Shown: positions 1-11,044 of the stretch, piece after piece
Layout of the letters: each line of letters opens with the position of its first letter
Numbering within the stretch: the stretch's first letter is position 1
Assembly: GCA_946894095.1 (NCBI GenBank)
Contig: OX335645.2
Coordinates: 23,211,001 to 23,275,000 of the forward strand
Direction: 5' to 3'
DNA length: 64,000 nt
DNA from: Incurvaria masculella
Taxonomy: Eukaryota > Arthropoda > Insecta > Lepidoptera > Incurvariidae
Notes under the pieces: generated by a model
Databases searched by the model: none
Seen by the model: only the letters and a program-made list of their open reading frames with translations
What the model was told of the DNA's origin: nothing
Position numbers and translations under genes: made by a program

Positions 1-233
1 TTTTGCCTGGGTGAACCGATTTTGATGATTATTTTTTTAAATTAAAGCTAGTGCTTCCCAAGTGGTCCCATTTTAATTTTGTTAAGTTCTGACAATGATG
101 TCAATGAGAAAATCATATAAGTCTTAAATTAGTATTAAGATGTGCACGACAAATAGACGAATAACTCTATATAACGCCAACCGATTTCGTTGATTCTTTT
201 TTTATTGGAAAGGACGTGTACAAATTAGTAAGT
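1..233 (-). repeat. Dispersed repeat, family R1 (partial copy)
   Basis: This stretch is an inverted, diverged match to 13199-13446, sharing blocks such as the ones containing GACAATGATGTCAATGAG and TTGGAAAGGACGTGTACA. The second copy continues into a tail (GAACCTCCTCCTTTTTTGAAGTCG) that I recognise as frequent in lepidopteran genomes. It is cut off by the window edge. The class of element is not clear; no coding is seen. Confidence 0.6.
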
Positions 234-288
234 GTATTTCAGATTTTGTTAATTTTTTTTTTCTATGCCACCCCCGCTCTCTTACTAG

Positions 289-464
289 CTGTCACGCATG
301 GTGCACGCATGCGCCGCGTCCTCGCAAACTTTCATCGTGGAGCTCTCGTGGGGCTCCACGCAACCCGCCGCGCGCCTGACCACGCAGACGCCTCGTCTGG
401 GCGAAGAGCTGTGCCGCCGAACGCTGGCGCGGGACCTGCCGCCTAGGAGCTGGTGCTGCTGGAG
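289..464 (+). other. Candidate coding exon in a GC-rich block (unidentified)
   Basis: A long T/C-rich tract (about 250-286) ends in TACTAG, a good 3' splice acceptor. The following 176 bases are open in the frame starting at 289 and run into GGAG|GTAGGT, a good 5' splice donor, leaving a phase-2 end. The 58 codons include an in-frame ATG at 298 and residues such as TFIVELSWGS and LTTQTPRLGEELCRR. GC content is far above the surroundings. I do not recognise the product. A second plus frame and the minus strand are also open here, as GC-rich DNA often is, so this stays a candidate exon or a 5' gene region only. Confidence 0.25.
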
Positions 465-1691
465 GTAGGTGGCTGTTCCTACTCCTCTGGTGGCCCGCTG
501 TGACGTCCCGAGGCTACCGGGCATTGCAACTCCTTCGCTTGGGAAGTGCGACCTTCCTGGGCGCGTACACAGTGTCCAGTGCTTTTCGACCTGCAAAATA
601 ATTGCTGCTAATCGGGTGAATTGCTAATCAAATGAAATGTTTCGACATAAATTCAAAACAATATCGGAAAGATACAAATAGTTGAAAAAGTGTTTGAATT
701 TGTACAGTTTGTTGGAGTTTGGTGACGAGAGGAATAGCAACAATGTGCTGTGCAGGTACAAACATCATGGTGGTACTACACAATTGTCAAAGTATCTATA
801 CCAAAGCAACCACCACAGTGGGAATAATATTACGCAGGTTTGGTATGATTTGCTCCAATCCGGGACCGATCGATTTGTTCACGAAATATAGTATGGGTTG
901 CCAGCTAGTACGTAGTGTCGCGTCTTGCGTGAAAATACGACAGAGCCGGTAGTCCCAGTTGTCACCTAAATTGGCGTTTCCGCCAAACCGATCGACTGGC
1001 ATTTTTAAATATACGGATAAATTTAACACCGCGCGCAGTGTGTGTCAATCGAACTAACATATGCGAGTCCCAGTTTGATTTCACTGCTTACCCAACGTTG
1101 CCGTAAATACGTCGACGTTGCCGTTTACGCGAACTCCGCGTTTTCATACAAATCGGAAGTCCGAGTTTGACTTTGACAGCTTGAAGAAGTAAAACCACAG
1201 AATATTTAGTAAAAACTTGTATGGAGTTTGACGTTTAAAGCCGATTTAGGTGAGAACTCAGGCTGATCACTCTGGTAAAGACGGCCGAAATATTCAAACA
1301 TTCGCAAACACCGACAACATGACAGCGCGCCGTGGCCGACCCTGGCCCGCGCCGCGCCGCCGTCTCCCTGTCGCCTGCAGGCGAACCGATTGAAAGCTGA
1401 TATTTAGCGTAATTTATAGTATTTTAAAGTTTTAGCACTGCGCCATTACCGCACCGCCACCACACCGGTACTTACCTATTGTGATGGGTTAGGAAGAAGT
1501 ATTTCGTATATTAGTGAGTTTGATTCTGTGACGTTTCGATATTATTCGCGCCTTTTTATCATGCGTGGTACCTGCTTCGGTGACCTCGTCAAACAAAATT
1601 ATTATTGGTTGCATGAAGTTTCCGAAGACCAAGCAAGCGTTTGTTATTTATTATTATTATTTAATAGTTAAAAAAAGTATGTTCTTTTGAA
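465..1691. other. No gene recognised; GC block at 1318-1386
   Basis: Nothing is identified in most of this stretch. Around 1318 there is an ATG in good insect context (ACAACATGACA) followed by a short, very GC-rich open stretch of 24 codons to a stop at about 1392. This may be an untranslated or first-exon region, or chance. The 720-1030 segment is open on both strands without recognisable protein. Confidence 0.4.
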
Positions 1692-1812
1692 GTGGACATG
1701 GATGGCTAATACCAAACTGACGGTCATATGTTAGCCTAACACGCGACATGGGAAATAGGTACCATTCCAGGACCTTCCTGATATTGCTCGGACTATCCGG
1801 ACTTGGAAACAA
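1692..1812 (-). repeat. SINE 3' fragment
   Basis: The minus strand carries the end of the shared SINE body: the reverse of GACATGGATGGCTAATACC, the AGGACCTTCC block and GAACTGG-like sequence. The head and most of the body are missing, so tRNA-headed and 5S-headed families cannot be told apart. Confidence 0.7.
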
Positions 1813-2938
1813 TACCAGGAATATTTTCTGATACATTTAATTATATATAGGTACCAATCATTCAAACCTTTGTGGCCGGGTACCAAACCTAAAGTTTCCG
1901 GGCCCTAATCCGATGCACTCTGTGTCCACATCATTTGCAGCGGCCATTGTTCTCGCGATGATTTGTAATTTGAGCGCATTTCCATAAGGCAGCGCGTCAC
2001 CTCGCGCGCGGCAACACTGCCTCGTCCCATCAGGCGCCGATTAACATATTATTGTTTTAAATCAGGCGGGAAAGAGAGAATGGTAATGCGGAGAACCGTT
2101 AGCTTGTGCCGCTGCCTGCAACAAGTGTGCAGTCAGTGGCCTTTGAGCTGCGGTTAGCTAAATTAATGTCTCCATTCGTTTTGCCTGTTAACTTTTTCGA
2201 GAACTTATTGGACTTTACAGACTAATGCTTTAAATCTAAGTGCTTTAACCTAACGTCATTTAAACGTTTATTGTAAAATGTATTTGAATACAAAATGTTA
2301 GTTTTTGAATAATACATTAAAATGAAATAAAATAATTAAAAATGAAAGTTTAAACAAAAATTAGTCTCACAGCGCTCTCTAGCTTTCGATGATTAAGATT
2401 TATAATCGTATTAGGAAAAGCTTGTAATGGGGTCATTGCTTATTCGGGTTTGGCTACTTTTGAAAGGTATGTGAAACATCAATATTGTACTAATCAAGAG
2501 GGTAATTTTGTATAGAAATATGATTTTATCCTAGAATTGGGCTTACATTTAATTTATTGAAAATTCTGGTGACCATTTTACACACGGTGTACAATCTATG
2601 TACTATACGTGACACAAATACTCTAGGGATTCGATTAACTTAGTGAAGAAAAATGTGTCACTGGATTTTTGTTATATCATTATATATTTTTACATTTAAA
2701 TGCAACTGCAAAATTTCCATTTTTTGTTAGAACTCGGCGTAAATATAATTTACTTAAATAATGTTGATAGATGGTTTATTCAAAATATAAATAAACACAA
2801 AACTAAAATAAGTTTATTAAAAAAAATTATATTCACTTGACTTGCTGTTAAAGCTATCACCACTGTTTGTTTATGTGTCTACTATTGTAGACATGGCAGA
2901 TTTAGTAGACGTAGATAAAGTATGTGTACTATTTTAAT
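1813..2938. other. No gene or repeat recognised
   Basis: AT-rich sequence with a short GC-richer patch near 1935-2040. I see no coding frame of note and no repeat shared with the rest of the window. Confidence 0.4.
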
Positions 2939-3080
2939 GTAACTGCGGGCATGGATGGCAAATTCTTCACAAAAGTCATGATATTGACCCAACACACCTC
3001 ATGGGAACTACGTGCCATACCAGGACCTTCTATCTATAGCACAGCTACATTGAACTAAATTAATAAAACGGTCAATCTTA
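2939..3080 (-). repeat. Decayed SINE body fragment
   Basis: The minus strand matches the SINE body from the tail (CATGGATGGC) through the block with CCAGGACCTTC to the ACATTGAAC and CGGACAAT-like parts, with many substitutions. It abuts a palindromic MITE at 3092. Confidence 0.6.
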
Positions 3081-3091
3081 CAGTTTCTGCG

Positions 3092-3300
3092 TCTGCGGGG
3101 ACGCATCATAAAGTCCAAAAAGCACAAAGTCCAAAACCCATACCGTCCAAAATACTTACGAATATTGATATTTTTAATTGGGTTAGGTTAGGTTAGGTTA
3201 GGTTGGATTATATGCATTTTATAAAACACACGAAAAATACATACTTTTGGACGTTCTGGGTTTTGGACCTTATGCTTTTTGGACTTTATGAAGGCGACCC
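3092..3300. mobile_element. Palindromic MITE with 9-bp target duplication
   Basis: About 55-bp arms pair: ATAAAGTCCAAAAAGCA at 3108-3124 faces TGCTTTTTGGACTTTAT near 3273-3289, and the match continues through CAAAACCCA and GTCCAAAA. GTTTCTGCG occurs on both sides (3083-3091 and 3301-3309), giving a 9-bp target duplication of the length made by Mutator-like (MULE) transposases. The centre holds four GGTTA units (3181-3200). There is no coding capacity, so it must be non-autonomous. Confidence 0.65.
3181..3200 (+). repeat. Interstitial (TTAGG) telomere-type units
   Basis: Four tandem GGTTA units, the insect telomere motif, in the loop of the palindromic MITE. Four copies are too few to be a telomere remnant with any certainty; short TTAGG runs also occur inside lepidopteran repeats. 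Confidence 0.6.
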
Positions 3301-3309
3301 GTTTCTGCG

Positions 3310-4695
3310 ACATTTACACAACCATTGAACGTACAATTTATTACTCTTCGTTCAACAGGCACACATCCAATTTACATGCCGCAAAAGCTCTCAGTCGATT
3401 ACCACCGCCGCAACTCCCGTTCAACCCACCGAGTCAGATCCAAGATTAAGCACAATGACAAACACGGTTTTTGAAGAAGACGAAACGCGTCGACATGTCA
3501 GTGTGTGTGGGATGCTGATCGAATGTCGCATATTTTTTAAATTGGTTAGTTAGAGTGGAATATTATAAAGATATTATGTAATATTTGGAATCATCCCCCG
3601 TTAGCTGATAAGGATACAAATTATGCAAAAACCAAAATCGAAAATCATTGTAATTTTTTATGAATGAGAATGAGAATGCACGTAAATATCGTTTCATATT
3701 TTCAAGCTTTTTTGTATGCATTAATGGAATGTTATTGTATTTTTAAAGATCCTTATAATTGCACGATGCAACATGTTATAGTCAAAATAATTATTGTTTA
3801 TTATGTTTAACACACATATGTTTAATACTATTTAGATTGCATTGCTAAACGGAGAAAAAAAAAATATGACAAACCATACTGAATATGTGAATGACTCAAT
3901 TGAATATTGTTAATGTTGTGTGTTCTTTATGGCGAAATAAATATCTTTCTTGGTACCTTAGGCATACAAATGTTAAATCAAATAATATCAATTTTTATTT
4001 TAATATTTTACCCTTAAACCGAAAACTAGTTTATGTGTTATTCAAGTTTTTTTTATTGTTTTTAGACTGGTGAATTAATTATGTTATTGTTGCCATTTGA
4101 ATGTATTTATTTTATAATTAGTGATATTTTCGCTATTGCCGCCTGTTGAGTCATCTTAACATAATTCACATGGATTTACCCTCTCATTTATTACGTCTCT
4201 TAGTTTGTTAGTCACATATTTGTAATGTGTTTGCGATGTAGATTATTTTCTTGTTTTACCAATCAAACGACTCTTCATAAATTGCCGAAACAGAAAAATA
4301 AACTAAAATAACTGTTGACCTGTCGATCTATAGTAGGGGCAGCGGCGCGGCAACGGGGAGAGGGGAGCGGGCATGCGTAGGCGCCGACTCGGCAGCGCCG
4401 CAGCTTCCGGGTGCCGCCTCGAGAATCTCGTCAGGTGTAAAAAGGTTAATAACCATTTATTTATTATTCAAACATGATCAGCCACTTGGGGGCTTTTGTT
4501 ACATTGTTGACGTGGCGAGGTCGACGCACGTACGCACCGCATTTGATATGTATATTTGTGTGTACGCTTGTTTTAATGGAAGACGCGACTAGAGACATAC
4601 AACACTGTATGTAAAGACGCGGTCGTTGACCGATACGAATATGTGTGCTAGAATATGTATGTTATAGAAGTTTAAATAACTTAATAGGTCCCACT
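3310..4695. other. No gene recognised; GC-rich island at 4325-4435
   Basis: AT-rich sequence, apart from a sharp GC-rich island at 4325-4435 ending in GTCAG|GTGTAA, which is donor-like. No frame in the island is recognisable. It could be an untranslated exon or promoter-proximal CpG-rich DNA. Confidence 0.35.
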
Positions 4696-4866
4696 CAGGC
4701 CCAATTGCAAAAAAAGTCGTCGAAATTCATCAATATAATAAACGCGTCATTTGTAAACCGTATGGAGTTGACACAGCTCCTTTCTATGCTGTCCATAAGA
4801 CGTGATATGTTTAATCATACGATGTCGTAGCTTTTACGTTGATATCCTTTCGTACACTCGGCCCTA
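4696..4866 (+). mobile_element. Fold-back MITE F1, copy 1 (decayed)
   Basis: Same plan as the copies at 6004 and 28720: GGCCCAATTGCA at one end, CGTACACTCGGCCC at the other, and two inward-facing variants of the central ACACGTCACTT motif. This is the most diverged of the three copies. Confidence 0.55.
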
Positions 4867-6003
4867 AGTAAGCACCTTATTAAGCAGAATAACACATTAC
4901 AGTCAGGATTTTGGGCGGAAACTATTACAGCATCCTTTGCTACTGGATTTTATTAAGTACCTACCTACTAAAAAAATCCCATATTCCGGCAGGTAACAAG
5001 AAGCCAATAGCCATGTAACACCTTTCGATCATGCAAAATGTATGAAAGAACTAGGTATAATGCCAGCAACTCCCTCTTTTGATCAAAGCTATATTGTACC
5101 ATATTTTTGAGTAAGTTGAAGCCGCTGTGGTTATGGAGTTCTTTGCCAGAAGAACCATATCAGGCGAGGTTCTCAGCCCGAACTACAACAAATCATGCTG
5201 TTTGGACGTGGGTACTAAGGGATCAGGGGACCCACTGTCTGCTTCGGCGTTCGTTCCCTAACCTACGTTGTCAGCTGCAGCGTTGGATAATGCGTGTTGC
5301 CTGGCAAGCAAGGTGGCCTCCACTCTGCTAGTAGCGAGCGTCCTTACTAGATTATCATGAGCTGATAAGCTGGTGTAGAACGGACCAAGTGAGTTATCCT
5401 AAGACGGCCGGTCGTCGGGTTGAATGGTATCTCCGGTGCTTGTCTGGAAAAAAATAAGTGTGCAGGCCGGCAGATCTAGCCGCGTAGACATGGATAGGAC
5501 ATATTCGATAATACATAAGTGAGTGTGCCAAGCGAACAGTGATACCGGACCACGAAATCACCTAACCTAAACTAACCTACCTAAGGAAAACCTATCGATG
5601 GGATACTGGAAAACATGTCCTGGGCAGAAATAATTCTGGACATACTGTTTTATATACCCATCTTCAAGTGTTTTAGGCGATTCGATGGTTTTGTAAAATA
5701 TGGTTGATTAACGATGGATGGACCAGGCAATACGCTCGTGAACGATTGCAGTTTATGGCGAATGGCCTGCTCTAATTGGCAACATAATAGATGCCGGGCA
5801 GTCTTTGCAAAATAAACAATTATTCGTCATAAACTATTGCATAAGGCATGAAGAGTTGATTTCGTAAGTTAATAATAATTGTGTGTTTTTACCTTTTTTT
5901 TTGTCCTATTGTATATTTTATTATTCTATAATATTTAATTATTAACACAAGCAAGTACCAATAAATTGCATGCATGCAATCAGTGGCAAGCACTTTTGTA
6001 AAC
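4867..6003. other. No gene recognised
   Basis: The 5100-5530 part is richer in GC but no frame is recognisable. A perfect 16-bp palindrome ATTGCATGCATGCAAT lies at 5965-5980. CTAACCTAAACTAACC near 5563 is a telomere-like short run of the kind common in lepidopteran repeats. Confidence 0.35.
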
Positions 6004-6168
6004 TAAGCCCCGATTGCACGAAGAGATGGCTGAGTTAATCAATGTTCAAACACGTCACTTTTAGAGAACCGCATGTAGTTCCTTCCATACTGTCCATACA
6101 AAGTGACGTGTTTGATCATACTTTGACGTTGATTTTGATTTTTTTTTCTATCGTGCACTCGGCCCTTA
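6004..6168 (+). mobile_element. Fold-back MITE F1, copy 2
   Basis: About 165 bp with imperfect terminal inversion: TAAGCCCCGATTGCACGA at the left, TCGTGCACTCGGCCCTTA at the right. A perfect inner pair, AAACACGTCACTTT (6048) and AAAGTGACGTGTTT (6100-6113), would form a stem. Flanking TAA/TTA could be a 3-bp target duplication. Non-coding. Confidence 0.7.
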
Positions 6169-7559
6169 GATTAAGTGGACGTTAAAATGTTTCCAGCGAA
6201 TTTTTTTGCCAGTACTTTTTCTTTGTGATTGATAAACAGGGTTAGAGTCAAAGTGCAGTGTAGTGCTTACGGGTGACGTATAAACAATACAATTAACCAA
6301 ATAAATGATGTTTTGGAGATAACCGTTTTTATACATGTGATGATCCATACCCAAACTTTGCTTACATGACAGTCTTACTGTTCGAGTTGATTTAGTTGAA
6401 CAACATAGATGATTTAATTAATGCTATTTCATTCTCTATTGCATTCATATTGAATGAGCCTGAATTCCCTCACTAGTGTGCCTTTCTGTGGGTCTTCGTT
6501 AAAATCGTTTCCGTTACGTATTTTAAAAGACCGCTTTCGTCGTTTTGTGTGTGGTTTTGTCAATAAGTTAACACAGCCGTGCGCCAGCCATTTGTTCGCG
6601 TTTACCACGCCTGTCGATGGCTTGAACGAATTCTGACGCGACTATGAAATTACTGAACATGCGCTTTCTACGACCAGGTACAATGGGCTCATTGGAAAAT
6701 TGGATAGAATAGAAAGCCTTTGTCAATGTAAAATCGTGATCAACTACTCAAATAATGCAGTATGCTCATACCGACGGTGCGTGCCTTTGTCCGCTAATAG
6801 GTGGTGAAAAAACTCGATAGCACTTACATGTAGCACTTTCCTAGCAAACTCATTTACCGTTACCATATCACTTATTGTTCTGCGTTGTGTGTGCGTAAGC
6901 AGTATAGGGGCAATCAGGGGAACGGAAGTAGATTTCATACTTTACGTTCATGTCCTACCAGATTTTCCAACTGCGTTTGGAAGTAGAAGATTTCATTTCT
7001 GTGATTTGTGGTCTGGGCTCAATTGCCAAATTCTTTATATGTGATCAAGCTTTTGGTTGTCCCTTCGTTGCTTAAGCTTTTTACTAAAATATAAAAAAGT
7101 GTGTTTGATGTCCTGAAATATTACAATACAAATAATTTCAGGGCAATTTTAAAATTACCAGTCAAGAGTGAAATTTGAATAGCCAGATAAAGCTTCGTCA
7201 CAGATGTCCGTAAATTCCAACCGATGACTTTTCATGTACATTGCTGTCCTCGTCGGGTGTATACAGTAAAACTCGCACAAAAAGTGCGAATAAGCTTATT
7301 CGAAAGTATTTCTTTTCACGTGTAACTTATATGTAAGCGTATTTAAGCATTTTATCTTAGAGCTAATTGCCAATTGTTTATTCGAAATCAGTGTTCTTAT
7401 GACACCTTTAGTGATAAATGGCTAGATAAAAAGCTGCCAAGTAGAAAATCTTGTTAATTTGCCTATGTGCCTCTTTTTACGTACAAAACAAGGTTAAACG
7501 TAATCATATAAGGAGATCGAATCAAAACCATTAATGGCTTTTACATGATATTATTGTGT
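6169..7559. other. No gene or repeat recognised
   Basis: AT-rich sequence with only short, unrecognised open frames. Confidence 0.4.
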
Positions 7560-7765
7560 AATGCAATATTATTCGCCTCCTGGAAATTATAACGATCCGT
7601 AGAACTACGTTTTAGGGGTTCCCTTGCGGACTTCATAAGGAACAAAGGCGCCTTTATATAATCATTTTGTTTTCCGTCTGTCTGTCTGTCTCCAATTCTT
7701 ATCACACTTTTAGGTCTATGCTCCCTCGGAGCTGTAACAAAATCAAGCTTCGAAGTCAACGCGAT
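7560..7765 (+). repeat. Lepidopteran dispersed repeat R3, copy 1
   Basis: Contains a GTCTGTCTGTCTGTCT run (7676-7691) followed by GGTCTATGCTCCCTCGGAGCTGT and AAGCTTCGAAGTCAACGC. The same blocks recur in order at 8890-9110. I recognise this as a family common in Lepidoptera; its class is uncertain. Confidence 0.6.
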
Positions 7766-7837
7766 AAATAATACAGACTTTTACGCCGCACATTTTTACA
7801 CTCCCAAATAAATCAATACCTATAGGAAACTTGTTTT

Positions 7838-7912
7838 GTGCAGCTCGTGTTTTAGAAGCAAGGGGACTTGCCTTTCATGTGTGAGGTTATGGGTTCAAAT
7901 CCTCGGGTCGCC
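7838..7912 (+). repeat. tRNA-like remnant with a perfect B box
   Basis: GGTTCAAATCC at 7892-7902 matches the RNA polymerase III B box and sits in a T-arm-like context. The A-box region upstream is degenerate and the sequence does not fold as a whole tRNA, so a SINE head remnant is more likely than a tRNA gene. Confidence 0.4.
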
Positions 7913-7954
7913 CCGATTATGCACATGGCGTGCATGTGGTGGCGTCCATATCAT

Positions 7955-8205
7955 CTACTATATAAATATAAGTCGGCTTTTCCTTCCTGACGCTATAACT
8001 CCAGAACGCACGAATCGATTTCCACGGTTTTGCATTCGTTGAAAAGGTCTCGGGCTCCGTGAGGTTTACAGCAAAGAAAATTCAGGCAAAACTGCAACAG
8101 AAAAGCGGGAAAATCCTTTTTTTACATACAGCGCCATCTCTGATACATAGCATGTACTACAATATTTTAAGTAGATGGCGCCGGTGCGTGATACATTGTT
8201 TGACA
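7955..8205 (+). repeat. Dispersed lepidopteran repeat, possibly Helitron-like
   Basis: The stretch from TACTATATAAATATAAG through CCAGAACGCACGAATCGATTTCC to AGCGCCATCTCTG resembles, from memory, a widespread lepidopteran non-autonomous repeat that I associate with Helitrons. There is no second copy here to compare and no diagnostic hairpin-CTRR end was confirmed. Confidence 0.3.
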
Positions 8206-8889
8206 GCTAGTGTTCCATAAAAAAATGCAAATTTGACCTGATTTGTTAGTGCGCAAGTCAGACACCCACTTGACCAGATTTCTCACATCTCTGGCATGCG
8301 AGTTTGATACGCCGGTAGGCCCCCTGATCGCTCGGGCAGTTGAATGCGACACCTGATTGCATTCGCCACGGGTCGCGCGCGCACGATTTTTAACTTTTCT
8401 TTTTAGTGACAATGTTATGACTTTTAATGCACATTGTGAACGGAAATAATGGATAACGGTGCTTACAATTTATTGGACCACGCAAGGAACACTTGTAATC
8501 ATTTCTCTCCGGCGTGTAAACAAACTTTCGAACGTACCTGCGCGTACGTTTGATCGATCGCCAACTTGTAAGAAGTCGTTGTTAAAACGGTACAAGCTTA
8601 CAAGTGTCACGCTCATTGATAACAATATCGGAGAGAAATGAGCGGAGCATTGCGCGGGACATTCCGATAAAACACGTCAGGAATGACCACATATTATTTA
8701 TTAATGATGGGAATTTTAATGGCACCTTTATTTTTCAATTCACTTCAGATTTTTAAAAAGAAGGAAAATGTTGAGTCCATTAAGGTTTGAATATATCGCT
8801 GTAAGAAGTAAGCTGTCCCAAGATTTAGATTTGTCCGAGTAAATACAAAAATGGTCAAGTGGAAATTCAAGTCCGCATTTGAATCTAAA
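8206..8889. other. No gene recognised
   Basis: Both strands have open frames of 60-80 codons without recognisable motifs. Confidence 0.35.
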
Positions 8890-9110
8890 TTACAACTAGT
8901 AGTTTTAGGATTCTGTCCCTCAAAAGGAAAAACGAACTCTTATTAGGTCAAGTCTTTGTCCATTTGTCTGCCTGTCAAGAATTGATTTCTTAGCAATGCG
9001 TGGAGGTCAAGTTGCCAGTCCTGGCCAGAAATTAATATCAATTTCTTAGTTCTATGGTCCCTTGGAGCTGTCAAAAAATTTGCTTCCAAGTTAACGCGTG
9101 AGAAAAATAA
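8890..9110 (+). repeat. Lepidopteran dispersed repeat R3, copy 2
   Basis: Shares with 7560-7765 the order CTCAAAAGGAAAAACG, GTCTGCCTGTC, GTCCCTTGGAGCTGT and CTTCCAAGTTAACGC. Diverged and non-coding. Confidence 0.6.
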
Positions 9111-9191
9111 AGCCACTCGGAAATATACTAACACCAATAGGGTATTATTAAAATGCTTTCGGATATAAAGTGTCATAAATCGCTTCCTTGT

Positions 9192-9733
9192 TTAAGGTGG
9201 CCCAACCCGGCGGGACTAACTCATTCGCGGGCACGGTACAAAACCGTGATGTTGCGCTCTGGGCCCTTCTCTGTTTCAAAGAAAAAGACAGGCTCCGTGA
9301 TGAGGAAGATGCAACATGTCCACAAAAAAGAAAATGTGCATAGTGTATGATTTGGTAAGATTTACGAAAATTTTAATTACAAAACAACTTATAGCTAAAA
9401 GTAAACCACGACCGCTGTAGTCAAAAATCTAACAAAAACCAAATAGATTATAAATCTTGATTAAATAAGCTATATCTGATGACTAATGTTTTTAAGATGT
9501 TCTTACTTTATCATTGCGTAATCTACCTCCAAAGTTATTGTATAAATCGCGTGTAAAATTCGAACTTCCGGACCTTATAACTTAGAAACAATTTTACAAT
9601 GCCAACGGTCATCAGACATCTAGTTCGATCAAATAAAGCTATTTCGAGCAAAATTTGGGATCTCCGACAAGAAATATGGGCGTGATCTTCTTTCCCCGTT
9701 TGTATGGGGAGTTGAGTTGATGGCCCACCTTAA
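9192..9733 (-). mobile_element. TTAA MITE (family M), copy 1
   Basis: Bounded by TTAA on both sides (9192-9195, 9730-9733). The ends are GGTGGCCCAACCCGGCGGG at the left and the inverse, degraded to TGATGGCCCACC, at the right. The interior matches the other M copies, including GAACTAGATG and TTTTACAATGCCAA as read on either strand. There is no open frame, so it must use a transposase made elsewhere. TTAA target choice is as in piggyBac or Kolobok elements. Confidence 0.85.
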
Positions 9734-9744
9734 GTTGACGTTTC

Positions 9745-10130
9745 GTCCACCGCATTGTGGACTTCTTCAGGACTCGCGGCGCGACCTGGAGGACTTCCGA
9801 CACGTCGTCCAGTCAGAAGTCTACTGCAGGTCGCCGGCAGTGCAGATTGTAGCTGTGGGTAGCTCCAGCCGCCTGTGAGGGTAGTACCACAGCACGTTGC
9901 TCAGCGAGGAATTTGTCCGTGCAAACGATGCTTACGGTGTCCCTACTCGATGGTATCGGCAGCTGAAGCCTCGAGATGCTGTGTTGCGCCAATAACGGAG
10001 ACCACGACGGTGAAAGTTTCATGCTGTCATCTCTGTTAAAGTTGTGATGCCTTGAAATCTCAATAGATTTTCGGACCAAGCGTGGGATGCGGTGCCGTTC
10101 TACTGAAATTGTTTCAACTTGGTCCAACCG
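9745..10130 (-). pseudogene. Penelope-like retroelement 3' fragment (GIY-YIG C-terminal region)
   Basis: The minus strand is open for 104 codons (10127-9813). The part ERHRIPRLVRKSIEISRHHN, followed by FNRDDSMKLSPSW, resembles the conserved region after the GIY-YIG nuclease of Penelope-like elements, where RxIREAIEI...NREDG...LSxxW is usual. After the stop comes CTGAAGAAGTCCACAATGCGG then GACGAAACGTC, a typical 3' tail phrase of such elements. The RT and the nuclease catalytic core are absent, so this is a 5'-truncated dead copy. The family call is from memory of the motif, not a search. Confidence 0.5.
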
Positions 10131-10878
10131 AATCCAATGATTTCCTCCACTGTTCTAATATGTTATAATAATGTGTAACAACAGTGAAAGTCTAAATAAA
10201 CATATCAATAGGGTACTTCTCGTTGACCTAGAATCATGGAATTCGCCAAAAATAAGGCCGTTACAGCATAAGTAAAACAAGCAATCAGAAAATGTATAAT
10301 TCGTACTTGTATTGTTTAAAAAAGAAATCCGTGATGCACGAACTATCTTTGTAGAATGGCTTTTGTATCGAACCCTCGATGTGCGTGTCAGACCCGCAAT
10401 CGTCCGGTTTATATTCGGGCTGGATCACTTGCTTCCCGTTGGTCTTTTTGATTAAATAGCTACAAAAAACCAGAACGGAGTAGAATCGCGCTCCCCGAAC
10501 AAACCTCTAGTTGCTTCCTTAAATCGAAATAACAAAGGTCGATGCTGTCTAACATCAGTGGTAGCAAGGGTCGACATTTACCCAGAGAGCAAAATGGGGC
10601 ATCTGGTAAAGCGCCAGTAGCGATGCAGCAATCCCGCATTAAGGCCAAAATCGAGGTTCATCGGGCTATCTATCGCGGCACCGGAGTGCATTACTGTGTA
10701 TTGTCTTAGGTTATCTAGTACCAGCGAGCATAGAAGGACGAGAGTAGCAACCGAAACTCTTCTATATGGTGGTGGCGTAGCCACTTTTACATACAAAAAC
10801 GGAAACGCCGGCGAGTTAGTTCGTTTACAGATTCGCTTACTACTGATTTTCTCGAGTTCCAACGACATGTAAGAACAC
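10131..10878. other. No gene recognised
   Basis: GC-moderate sequence with overlapping minus-strand open frames of 62 and 96 codons (10460-10868). Neither is recognisable; they could be pieces of an old retroelement. ACAACAGTGAAAGTCT at about 10180 recurs near 48587. Confidence 0.3.
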
Positions 10879-11044
10879 TAAGGGCGGATTTTTCACCTGT
10901 TGCTAATAAGCTTAATCGCCACATATTAAGGGCCTTTTTAAGTAGCTTGCAATCAATAACAGTACAAGATAATCAGAAATTTAGTAATAAAGGCCCTTTA
11001 AATGTCGATTAAAATAAATCGGCAGTTGGTGAAATCCAGGCTAA
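10879..11044. mobile_element. Fold-back MITE F2
   Basis: The outer arms TAAGGGCGGATTTTTCACC and GGTGAAATCCAGGCTAA face each other. An inner pair, TTAAGGGCCTTTTTAA and AAAGGCCCTTTAA, nests inside. About 165 bp, non-coding. Its end sequence resembles the element at 56063. Confidence 0.6.

Noticed and set aside
3181..3200. Telomere or chromosome fusion point
   Set aside because: Only four TTAGG units, in the loop of a MITE; too short and explained by the element.
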